From contig JADZET010000110.1 of the NCBI GenBank assembly GCA_020850375.1, positions 1 through 16,937 on the forward strand: 16,937 nucleotides of DNA. The letters are read 5' to 3'. A program made the translations under genes and the position numbers. This document shows positions 1 to 6,606 of the stretch, piece by piece. The notes under the pieces are model-generated. The model had not been told where the DNA came from, made no database searches, and saw only the letters and a list, made by a program, of their open reading frames with translations. The DNA comes from Phycisphaeraceae bacterium. Lineage in GTDB: Bacteria > Planctomycetota > Phycisphaerae > Phycisphaerales > Phycisphaeraceae. Position 1 is the first letter of the stretch. Each line of letters begins with the position of its first letter.

Positions 1-1251
1 GGGCGTGAGCCGCAGGTCGAACTTCTCCTGCAGGACCTTGAACACATTGGGCGTGATGAAGGCCGGCGCGTTCGGGCCGATGGTGATCCCCTTGACGCCC
101 AGCGACAGCAGCGTCAGCAGCACGGCCACCGCCTTCTGCTCGAACCAGGAGATGCACAGCGTCAGCGGCAGGTCGTTGACCGTGCAGTTGAACGCATCGG
201 CCAGGGCGACGGCGACCATGATCGCGCCGTAGGCGTCGTTGCACTGGCCCATGTCCAGCAGGCGCGGCAGGCCCAGCAGCGTGCCGTGCTCCTGCTCGCG
301 GATGCGGTACTTGCCGCAGCCGAGCGTGAGGATGAAGGAGGTCGGCGGGGTGGCCGCGGCGAAGTCGTTGAAGTAGTTGCGGGAGGCCTCGTGGCCGTCG
401 CAGCCGCCGACGACGTAGAAGTGCGTGACCTGGCCCTTCTTGACGGCGTCGACGATCGTCGGGGCCGCGTCGAGCAGGACCGTGCGGTGGAAGCCGATCG
501 TCGAGGTGCGGACGTGCAGATTCTGACACGGCGGGCACTGCTGGGCCATCCGGACGACGGCGCTGAAATCGTCGTCCTTGATCACGGTGGCCCCGGGGGC
601 GGCGGTGACGCGCGTGGTGAACAGCCGGCCGGCGTAGGACGAGGGCGGGATCTGGATGCAGTTGGTCGTCGCCACGATCGGGCCGGGGAAGTCGGAAAAC
701 TCGCTCTTCTGCTTCTGCCAGGCCGTGCCGTAGTGGCCGGCGAGGTTCGGATGATTCCTCAGCGTGGGATACATGTGGGCGGGCAGCATCTCGCCGTGGG
801 TGTAGACGTTGACGTGGGTGCCCTCGCAGGCCTTGAGGATGTTGTAGAGGTCCAAGAGGTCGTGGCCGGTGACCAGGATGCCCGGGCCGGGGCGGGAGCC
901 CTCATGGACCTGCACGGGCGTGGGCTTGCCGAAGAGGTCCAGGTGGCCCTGGTCGAGCAGCTCCATCACGCGCAGGTTCTTGCGCCCAAGCTCCATGGCG
1001 ATGTCGAAGAGGCTGGCCATGTCGAAGTTGACGTTGGTCATGGTCGAGAAGAGGGCCTCCTCGATGAAGGCCGAGACGGATTCGTCGGTCTTGCCCAGCC
1101 GGCGGGCGTGGTTGGCGTAGGCGGCCATGCCCTTGAGGCCATAGAGAATCAACTCCTGGAGCGACTGCACGTCGGGGGATTTGCCGCAGACGCCCACGGA
1201 GTTGGAGCAGCCGACGGCGCCCTGAGCCTGTTCACACTGGTTGCAGAACAT
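1..1251 (-). CDS. hcp: Hybrid-cluster protein (Hcp), class III-like, C-terminus cut by window edge
   Basis: Hybrid-cluster proteins are cytoplasmic Fe-S enzymes, first called hydroxylamine reductases and now mainly seen as anaerobic NO reductases in nitrosative stress defence. The reading frame gives 417 codons from ATG 1251 and leaves the window without a stop. The N-terminal cluster cysteines are C3, C6, C15 and C22. All expected hybrid-cluster ligands are visible: H130 (TGHD), E154 (HGEM), C198 (TTNC), C284 (GGCDG), C312 (GCGKYR), C337 (GQCND) and E371 (FEQKAV). The cysteine motif runs straight into the region that follows residue 130 in the roughly 550-residue class I and II enzymes. It therefore lacks the usual insert of about 110 residues, as in class III proteins, and only a few residues should be missing at the edge. 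GAGG lies 5 nt before the ATG. It is divergent from a Crp/Fnr regulator. Confidence 0.95.
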   Translation of the reverse strand, partial: MFCNQCEQAQGAVGCSNSVGVCGKSPDVQSLQELILYGLKGMAAYANHARRLGKTDESVSAFIEEALFSTMTNVNFDMASLFDIAMELGRKNLRVMELLDQGHLDLFGKPTPVQVHEGSRPGPGILVTGHDLLDLYNILKACEGTHVNVYTHGEMLPAHMYPTLRNHPNLAGHYGTAWQKQKSEFSDFPGPIVATTNCIQIPPSSYAGRLFTTRVTAAPGATVIKDDDFSAVVRMAQQCPPCQNLHVRTSTIGFHRTVLLDAAPTIVDAVKKGQVTHFYVVGGCDGHEASRNYFNDFAAATPPTSFILTLGCGKYRIREQEHGTLLGLPRLLDMGQCNDAYGAIMVAVALADAFNCTVNDLPLTLCISWFEQKAVAVLLTLLSLGVKGITIGPNAPAFITPNVFKVLQEKFDLRLTP

Positions 1252-1310
1252 GGTGGCCTCATCAGAAAGGAAGTGAAGGGTCGGCACGCCGTCTGCCCGC
1301 AAACAGCGTG

Positions 1311-1332
1311 GGGGAGCGAAGTTGGGCTCCCC
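1311..1332 (-). other. Stem-loop in the predicted hcp leader
   Basis: GGGGAGC and GCTCCCC form a perfect 7-bp stem around an 8-nt loop. If hcp transcription starts near 1340, as the -10 hexamer suggests, this hairpin lies almost at the 5' end of the transcript, about 60 nt before the start codon. It could stabilise the mRNA or tune its expression. There is no T-run on either strand, so it is not a simple intrinsic terminator. Its function is inferred. Confidence 0.4.
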
Positions 1333-1345
1333 TGGTCTGGCGGGC

Positions 1346-1351
1346 ATAATA
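1346..1351 (-). promoter_or_regulatory. Predicted -10 element of the hcp promoter
   Basis: On the minus strand the hexamer reads TATTAT, matching TATAAT at five of six positions. Its centre is 32 bp from the centre of the FNR-type palindrome. That is the spacing expected when the activator is centred near -41.5 (class II activation). No recognisable -35 hexamer exists because the palindrome occupies that place, which also fits an activator-dependent promoter. The predicted transcript start is near 1340, giving a leader of about 88 nt. Confidence 0.55.
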
Positions 1352-1371
1352 GGGGTGGGCATCCGGGCGCT

Positions 1372-1389
1372 CCTTGATCTGGATCAAGG
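1372..1389. promoter_or_regulatory. FNR/DNR-type operator between hcp and the Crp/Fnr regulator
   Basis: CCTTGATCTGGATCAAGG has two perfect 8-bp inverted arms around TG. Its core, TTGAT-N4-ATCAA at 1374-1387, equals the published FNR/ANR/DNR consensus. The adjacent regulator carries the E-x-x-S-R recognition helix that reads TTGAT half-sites. The site is centred 42.5 bp before the regulator ATG and about 41 bp before the predicted hcp transcript start. I infer activation of hcp and probable autoregulation of the regulator. Confidence 0.75.
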
Positions 1390-1422
1390 GTGTCATTTTT
1401 TTCTTTAAGGCCAGGTGACGAC

Positions 1423-2106
1423 ATGGCGGAAGACGTGGGGTCGATTCTCAGGGACTGCCGGTTCTTTTCCGCCGTCAGCCCCGATCGCATGGCCCGACTG
1501 GCGAGCATGGGCCGGCTCAAGTCCTACGACAAGGACGAAGTCATCTTCCGCCAGGGCGACCCCTGCTCGGGCGTCTTCGTGGTGGGAACAGGGCTCGTGC
1601 GGATCTACCGCGCCGAGCCCAGCGGCAAGGAGCACGTGCTGCACCTGGTCAGCCCCGGCGGGACGTTCGCGGAGGTGGCAGCCATCGGCGGCTTCGACTG
1701 CCCGGCCAACGCTCAGGCCCTTGAGGCGACCACCTGCGCCTACCTGCCGACGGCCGACTTCAACCGCGCCCTGCGGGACGATCACGGCCTGGCGATCCAG
1801 CTCTTGATGAGCATGGCCGGTTGGGTCAAGCATATGGTGGGGCTGGTCGAGGACATCTCGCTGCGCGACGCGGCCGGACGCGTGGCCCGTTACCTGATCG
1901 AGACGGCCGACGCGCAGGGGCAGGTTGTGCTGCCGAGCCTCAAGCGCCACTTGGCCAGCCACCTCAACCTCACCAGCGAGACGCTCAGCCGCACGCTCCG
2001 CCGGCTCAGTGAGGCGGAGTTGATCACGGTCGACGGCGAATCGATCCGGCTCCACGCTCGACCACAACTCGAAGAGGTCGCACAAGGCATGGGACCGCTG
2101 GTGTGA
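1423..2106 (+). CDS. Crp/Fnr-family transcriptional regulator (DNR/HcpR-like)
   Basis: A 227-residue protein with the Crp/Fnr layout: an N-terminal cyclic-nucleotide-binding-type sensor barrel (about 10-120), a dimerisation helix (about 122-155) and a C-terminal winged helix (about 155-215). The recognition helix contains ETLSR (186-190), matching the E-x-x-S-R of FNR that contacts TTGAT half-sites. The four cysteines (12, 48, 93, 105) do not form the FNR N-terminal 4Fe-4S pattern, so oxygen sensing through such a cluster is unlikely. A DNR, NNR or HcpR-type NO/haem sensor is more plausible, given the divergent hcp and the perfect FNR-type box upstream. A GTG start at 1390 would add 11 residues, but it touches the operator. 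ATG 1423, with AGG seven bases upstream, is preferred. The exact signal is inferred. Confidence 0.9.
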   Translation: MAEDVGSILRDCRFFSAVSPDRMARLASMGRLKSYDKDEVIFRQGDPCSGVFVVGTGLVRIYRAEPSGKEHVLHLVSPGGTFAEVAAIGGFDCPANAQALEATTCAYLPTADFNRALRDDHGLAIQLLMSMAGWVKHMVGLVEDISLRDAAGRVARYLIETADAQGQVVLPSLKRHLASHLNLTSETLSRTLRRLSEAELITVDGESIRLHARPQLEEVAQGMGPLV

Positions 2107-2150
2107 CGAGGACGCATCGTGTATGGTATCGATGAGAAACTCAGGAGAAA

Positions 2151-4022
2151 ATGATGCTCCACCCATGGATTGTTTCGCCCGTGGCCGTCCTGGTGTTGAT
2201 GGCCCTGATGTGCTCATCCGCTCCCACAGCGCCCGAGCCCACCACCGCCCCGCCAAGGTTCGATCCTCAGTCGATTTCCTGGAACAACCCGCTGCCCGAT
2301 CCGGCGCCCGGCGTCGAGCACCACACGCTCCACAGCGCGGCCATGGACAAGGAGGTGGGCTACAACATCTACCTGCCCCCCGGCTACCACGACCCGGCCA
2401 ACGCCGAGAAACGCTACCCCGTGGTCTACTGGCTGCACGGCAGCCACGGCAACGAGAACCTCGCGGCCAACCTGCTCGCGGTCGCGCTCGCCCAGGCGAT
2501 CCAGGCTGGGCGTGTGCCGCCGATGATCTACGTCTTCGCCAACGGCGGGCGGTTCAGCAGCTACATGGACCATCCGGATAACGAGGTGAAGTCCGAGACG
2601 CTGATCATCCAGGAGCTGATCCCTCACGTCGACGCGACCTATCGCACGATCGCCTCCCGCGAGGGGCGCGGCGTCGAAGGCTTCTCGATGGGCGGCGCGG
2701 GGGCGCTCAAGTTCGCTTTCAAGCACCCGGACATGTTCTGTTCAGCGATCTCGGTGGCCGGGGCGTTCGTGTCGGTGGAGGAGTCCCTCGGCCGGGGGGG
2801 CATCGATGACCCGCGCGTGGTCGAGGCCATCCGCGAGAACAACACGGCCGAGCGGGCCCGTCGCCACGCCGAGCAGATCCGCGGCCGGATCGGCATCCGC
2901 CTCTATGTCAGCGAGCAGGACCTGACGCTTCGGTTCCATGCCCCCTTCCGGGCGGTGCTCGACGAGCTGGGGATCGAGCATCAGATGATCCTGCTCCAAC
3001 AGGCCAGGCATGACGTGCGAGACTATTACCCGCAGATGACCCCCGGCACGTTCGAGTTCCACGCCAGGCAATTCGGCCTGCTCGGGCCCGCGGACCCCGA
3101 GGCGCCGCTGGTGCCCCCGGAACGTCAACAGCGACCAACGACGCTGCGGACATTCGACCTGGACCCGCTCATGCCGCCGCCGCGCGTCGAGCGCAAGACC
3201 GTCATCTACCGCACGGCCCCGACGAGTCACGGAGAAGTGGACCTCTTGATGGACCTCTACATGCCCACAAACCGCAAGAAGGTGGCCGTCAAACCGCCGG
3301 TGATCTTGTGGGTGCACGGCGGGGGCTGGCTCGAGGGCTCGCGTTACCGCATCGAGGGGCTGCTGCTGGCTGAGCACGGCTACGCGGTGGCGAGCATCGA
3401 GTATCGCTACAGCCAGGAGATGCCTTACCCGGCCCAGGTTCAGGACGCCAAAGCCGCGGTGCGCTGGCTGCGCGCCCACGGCCAGGAGCTGGGTCTGGAC
3501 ACGCGGCGGATTGGCGCGGCCGGCGCGTCGGCCGGCGGACAGATCGCCGCGGTGCTGGGCGTCTCGGCGGGCGACCCACGCTTCGTGGACAACCACGACC
3601 CCAACGCCGGCCAGAGCGACCGCGTCCTGGCCGTGGCGGACTTCTACGGCCCGGCGGACCTGAGCTACGTCCTGGAGATCCCCTCCCTCTCACCGGGTGC
3701 GCGGTACGCCGTTGAGGCCTATCTGGGCGGCCCACTCGAGGAGCGAAAGGACCTGCTGGACCTGGCCAGCGCCACGACGATGATCACGCCGGACGATCCG
3801 CCCTTCCTGATCGTGCAGGGTGACGCCGACACGCTGGTGCCGGTGGAGATGAGCCGGCGACTGCACGCGGCGTTGCAGGAGGCGGGCGTGGAGTCGACCT
3901 ACGTTGAGATCCCCGGCGGTGAACATGGCGTGCCCTGGGAGGCTTTCTTCGGCGCCCCCGAGGCCCGGCGGAGGCTGGTCGATTTCTTTGACAAGCACGT
4001 TAAGCACGCGGCGATCGAGTAA
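2151..4022 (+). CDS. Exported tandem esterase with two alpha/beta-hydrolase domains
   Basis: This 623-residue protein fuses two serine hydrolases. A hydrophobic N-terminus (about 8-22) looks like a Sec signal; the 'ALMC' there is a poor lipobox. Domain 1 (about 55-310) resembles the putative esterase/feruloyl esterase D family, with nucleophile S179 in GFSMGG and likely D257 and H287. Domain 2 (about 345-620) resembles BD-FAE/lipase-like carbohydrate esterases, with oxyanion motif HGGGW (389-393), S460 in GASAGG, D560 and H592. Both catalytic triads look intact. A Pro/Arg-rich linker (about 312-345) joins them. AGGAG lies 3 nt before the first ATG and 6 nt before the second at 2154, so either may be used. 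The gene starts 44 nt after the regulator stop and 35 nt before a sulfatase. A role in deacylating plant or algal polysaccharide is inferred; the substrate is unknown. Confidence 0.85.
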   Translation: MMLHPWIVSPVAVLVLMALMCSSAPTAPEPTTAPPRFDPQSISWNNPLPDPAPGVEHHTLHSAAMDKEVGYNIYLPPGYHDPANAEKRYPVVYWLHGSHGNENLAANLLAVALAQAIQAGRVPPMIYVFANGGRFSSYMDHPDNEVKSETLIIQELIPHVDATYRTIASREGRGVEGFSMGGAGALKFAFKHPDMFCSAISVAGAFVSVEESLGRGGIDDPRVVEAIRENNTAERARRHAEQIRGRIGIRLYVSEQDLTLRFHAPFRAVLDELGIEHQMILLQQARHDVRDYYPQMTPGTFEFHARQFGLLGPADPEAPLVPPERQQRPTTLRTFDLDPLMPPPRVERKTVIYRTAPTSHGEVDLLMDLYMPTNRKKVAVKPPVILWVHGGGWLEGSRYRIEGLLLAEHGYAVASIEYRYSQEMPYPAQVQDAKAAVRWLRAHGQELGLDTRRIGAAGASAGGQIAAVLGVSAGDPRFVDNHDPNAGQSDRVLAVADFYGPADLSYVLEIPSLSPGARYAVEAYLGGPLEERKDLLDLASATTMITPDDPPFLIVQGDADTLVPVEMSRRLHAALQEAGVESTYVEIPGGEHGVPWEAFFGAPEARRRLVDFFDKHVKHAAIE

Positions 4023-4057
4023 GCTGGGCTGGACGATCGAACTGGGGATTGTTCCCA

Positions 4058-5383
4058 ATGCCGCGACTAAACATCCTCTACATGCACTCGCACGACACGG
4101 GCCGCTGCATCGAGCCCTACGGCTGCGCCGTGCCGACGCCGAACCTCCGCAAGCTGGCCGAGAGGGGCGTGATGTTCCGTCAGGCGTATTGCGCCGCGCC
4201 GACGTGTTCGCCGAGCCGGGCCGGGCTGCTCTTCGGCCAGGCGCCGCACTCGGTGGGGATGCTGGGGCTGTCCAATCTCGGCTGGTCCATCCATGACATG
4301 AGCCAGCACCTGCACCATCACCTGCGCCGCCACGGCTACACCACCGCACTCTGCGGCACGCAGCACATCGCCCGCAACACCCGCGACATCGGCTACGACC
4401 AGGTCGTCCCCACGCAGGCCAACGGCTTGATCGACTCCGCCATCGGCTGGCTGAGGCAAACGGCCGAGCAACAGAAACAAAGTGGCAAGCCGTTCTTCCT
4501 GTCGCTCGGGCACGGCCTGACGCACCGGCACCGCTACCTGTCCCCGGGCGAGAAGGACAACCCCGGCTATCTGCCCGTGCCGGGGCCGATGCCCGATCAT
4601 CCCGTCGTCCGGCAGGACTTCGCGGCCTTTAGCGCGAGCGTCCGCCAGCTCGACGAGGACTGGGGCCGGGTCATGGCCACGCTGGCCGAGACGGGCCTGG
4701 ACGGCAACACCCTGGTGATCTGCACCACCGACCACGGCGTGGGCTTCCCGCGCTGCAAGTGCTCGCTGTTCGACGGCGGCCTGAGCGTGATGCTCCTCAT
4801 CAGTGACCCCCCCGGAGGTGAATTCAGCGGCGGCAAGGTGATCGACGCCCTGGCCTCGCAGATCGACCTCTACCCGACGATCTGCGACCTGCTGGGGATC
4901 GAGTCGCCGTCATGGTTGCAGGGTGTGTCGCTCATGCCGCTCGTGCGTGGTGAGAAAGCGAGCGTGCGTGATGAGATCCATGGCGAGATCACGCACCACG
5001 TCTCCTATCAGCCCGAGCGCTGCGTGCGGACGACGCGCCACAAGTACATCCGCCGCTTCGGCGATCGCCGCCGACCGGTGCAGCCGAACGTCGACGACGG
5101 CCTGACCAAGTCGCTCTGGCAGTCCCACGGCTGGGGCGAACAGGATGAACCGGCCGAGGCGCTCTACGATGTGCTGTTCGATCCCGGTGAGATGCGCGAT
5201 CTATCGCACGATCCAGGTCATACCGAGATTCTGTGCGACCTTCGCGGCCGGCTAGAGCAGTGGATGCGCCGCACGGACGATCCCCTGCTGCACGGGGCCG
5301 TGCCTCTTCAGGCGGGCACGGGGGCACGATTCATCGCTCAGGATCAGACAAGTTCTGATGGGCCATGGCAGGACGTGCCGTAA
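4058..5383 (+). CDS. S1-family sulfatase (formylglycine-dependent), no signal peptide
   Basis: Type I sulfatases hydrolyse sulfate esters or N-sulfates using a formylglycine made from a cysteine. The protein has 441 residues. The signature C-S-P-S-R starts at C50, the residue to be converted, with R54. The usual second metal-ligand motif is seen as T-T-D-H-G (D225, H226), and K234 sits in the C-K-C-S-L-F-D-G-G segment. The N-terminal metal motif reads S-H-D-T-G-R around D13, where many sulfatases have two adjacent aspartates. No signal peptide is visible, so it is predicted to be cytoplasmic, which is odd beside an exported esterase. ATG 4058 has GGGGA about 10 nt upstream; a TTG three codons earlier is less likely. 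It follows the esterase by 35 nt, probably in one transcript. The sulfated substrate, probably a glycan, cannot be read from sequence. Confidence 0.9.
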   Translation: MPRLNILYMHSHDTGRCIEPYGCAVPTPNLRKLAERGVMFRQAYCAAPTCSPSRAGLLFGQAPHSVGMLGLSNLGWSIHDMSQHLHHHLRRHGYTTALCGTQHIARNTRDIGYDQVVPTQANGLIDSAIGWLRQTAEQQKQSGKPFFLSLGHGLTHRHRYLSPGEKDNPGYLPVPGPMPDHPVVRQDFAAFSASVRQLDEDWGRVMATLAETGLDGNTLVICTTDHGVGFPRCKCSLFDGGLSVMLLISDPPGGEFSGGKVIDALASQIDLYPTICDLLGIESPSWLQGVSLMPLVRGEKASVRDEIHGEITHHVSYQPERCVRTTRHKYIRRFGDRRRPVQPNVDDGLTKSLWQSHGWGEQDEPAEALYDVLFDPGEMRDLSHDPGHTEILCDLRGRLEQWMRRTDDPLLHGAVPLQAGTGARFIAQDQTSSDGPWQDVP

Positions 5384-5385
5384 GA

Positions 5386-6426
5386 CTACTTCACCTCAAC
5401 GGTCTGGCCGAGCTTGCGCCAGCGTTCATAGCGCTTTTCCAGGAGCGTGTCGATCGGCAGGCGGACGATCTCGCGCAGGTTCTTGGTGATCCACTGCTCG
5501 AGTCGATCAGCGGCCAGCGAGGGGTTGCGGTGCGCCCCGCCGAGCGGCTCCTCGATCACGGCGTCGACCACGCCGAGCTCGAGGTTGTCCCTGGCCGTCA
5601 GTCTCAGCGCCGCGGCGGCTTTCTCCGCCTCGGCGCCGGTCTTCCACAGGATCGCGGCGCACGCCTCGGGGCTGATCACGCTGTACCAGGCGTACTGCAT
5701 CATCGCCGCCCGGTCGGCCACGCCGATGCCCAGCGCCCCGCCCGAGCCGCCCTCGCCGATGACCACCGAGAGGATCGGCACGCGCAGCCGGCTCATCTCG
5801 CGGAGGTTCACCGCGATGGCCTCGGCCTGGCCGCGCTCCTCGGCGCCGATGCCGGGGAACGCGCCGGGGGTGTCGATCAGCGTCACCACGGGCAGGTTGA
5901 ACTTCTCGGCCAGCTTCATCTTCAGCAGCGCCTTGCGGTAGCCCTCGGGGTGGGCCATGCCGAAGTTGCAGGCGATGCGTTCCTTGGTGTCGCGGCCCTT
6001 GCGGTGGGCCAGGACCATGACCTTGTGCGGGCCGATCCGCGCCAGGCCGGCGGCGATGGCCTGATCGTCGCCGAAGGCGCGATCGCCGTGCAGCTCGGTG
6101 AAGTTCTTGCAGATGGCCTGGAGGTAGTCGGTCGACTGCGGCCGATTCGGGTGCCGAGCGACCTTGACCACGTGCCAGGGGCTGAGGTTCTCGTAGGTCT
6201 TGCGTAGCAGGGACGTGTGGGCCTCGCGCAGACGGCGGATCTCCGGCGCCAGGTCGGCCGCACGTGGGCCGGTCGTCTGGGCATCCGTCGCGGCCCCCGG
6301 AAGCGGCGGGGCGGGCGGGAGCTTGAGCATGGCCTCAAGCTCAGCGATCTGCTGCTCCAGACGGCTCAGCGGCCGTTCAAACTCCAGCTCGTACACGGGT
6401 TGCAGCGTGCCTGACAGCGAAGTCAT
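5386..6426 (-). CDS. accA: Acetyl-CoA carboxylase carboxyltransferase subunit alpha
   Basis: AccA pairs with AccD to move the carboxyl group from carboxybiotin to acetyl-CoA, giving malonyl-CoA, the first committed step of fatty-acid synthesis in the cytoplasm. The 346-residue protein follows E. coli AccA (319 residues) closely. Matching blocks include HRKGRDTKERI...NFGM (141-157), IDTPGAFPGIGAEERGQ (184-200), GEGGSGGALGIGVAD (224-238, the oxyanion-hole region) and EPLGGAHRNP near the C-terminus. The extra length is mostly an Ala/Pro-rich insert (about 37-60) between the first helix and the core. The start is ATG 6426, with AGGA about 9 nt upstream. The stop lies only 2 nt from the stop of the convergent sulfatase. 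accD is not in the window. Confidence 0.97.
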   Translation of the reverse strand: MTSLSGTLQPVYELEFERPLSRLEQQIAELEAMLKLPPAPPLPGAATDAQTTGPRAADLAPEIRRLREAHTSLLRKTYENLSPWHVVKVARHPNRPQSTDYLQAICKNFTELHGDRAFGDDQAIAAGLARIGPHKVMVLAHRKGRDTKERIACNFGMAHPEGYRKALLKMKLAEKFNLPVVTLIDTPGAFPGIGAEERGQAEAIAVNLREMSRLRVPILSVVIGEGGSGGALGIGVADRAAMMQYAWYSVISPEACAAILWKTGAEAEKAAAALRLTARDNLELGVVDAVIEEPLGGAHRNPSLAADRLEQWITKNLREIVRLPIDTLLEKRYERWRKLGQTVEVK

Positions 6427-6479
6427 CGTGGCGTCCTATCCAGGGGTCAGTCGGAGGCTTCTACCCCCCCACCACGACC

Positions 6480-6485
6480 ATTATA
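6480..6485 (-). promoter_or_regulatory. Possible -10 element upstream of accA
   Basis: The minus strand reads a perfect TATAAT, 53 nt before the accA start codon, in the 180-bp gap between accA and the protease gene. No good -35 hexamer lies 16-18 bp upstream. A TTGACT at 6526-6531 is 40 bp away and too far to serve. The call rests on the -10 alone. Confidence 0.4.
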
Positions 6486-6606
6486 GCGAATGCCAGCCAG
6501 CCCCCCGCTGCCATAAAATCAGACAAGTCAAGTGGATAACGTCACCCTGGAACTGGGCGGACGTGGGGGTGGATGAGATGTGCGCCGATGGCCGGCCGCC
6601 GTCCAG

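Noticed and set aside
286..1377. Long plus-strand open frame of 363 codons, Val/Gly/Asp/Arg-rich
   Set aside because: It is the antisense shadow of hcp. The minus strand encodes a protein with all Hcp ligands, while this frame shows no domain and has a composition typical of GC-rich antisense frames.
1405..2256. Minus-strand open frame of 283 codons over the Crp/Fnr gene
   Set aside because: Antisense to a clearly recognisable regulator; no motif and a biased composition.
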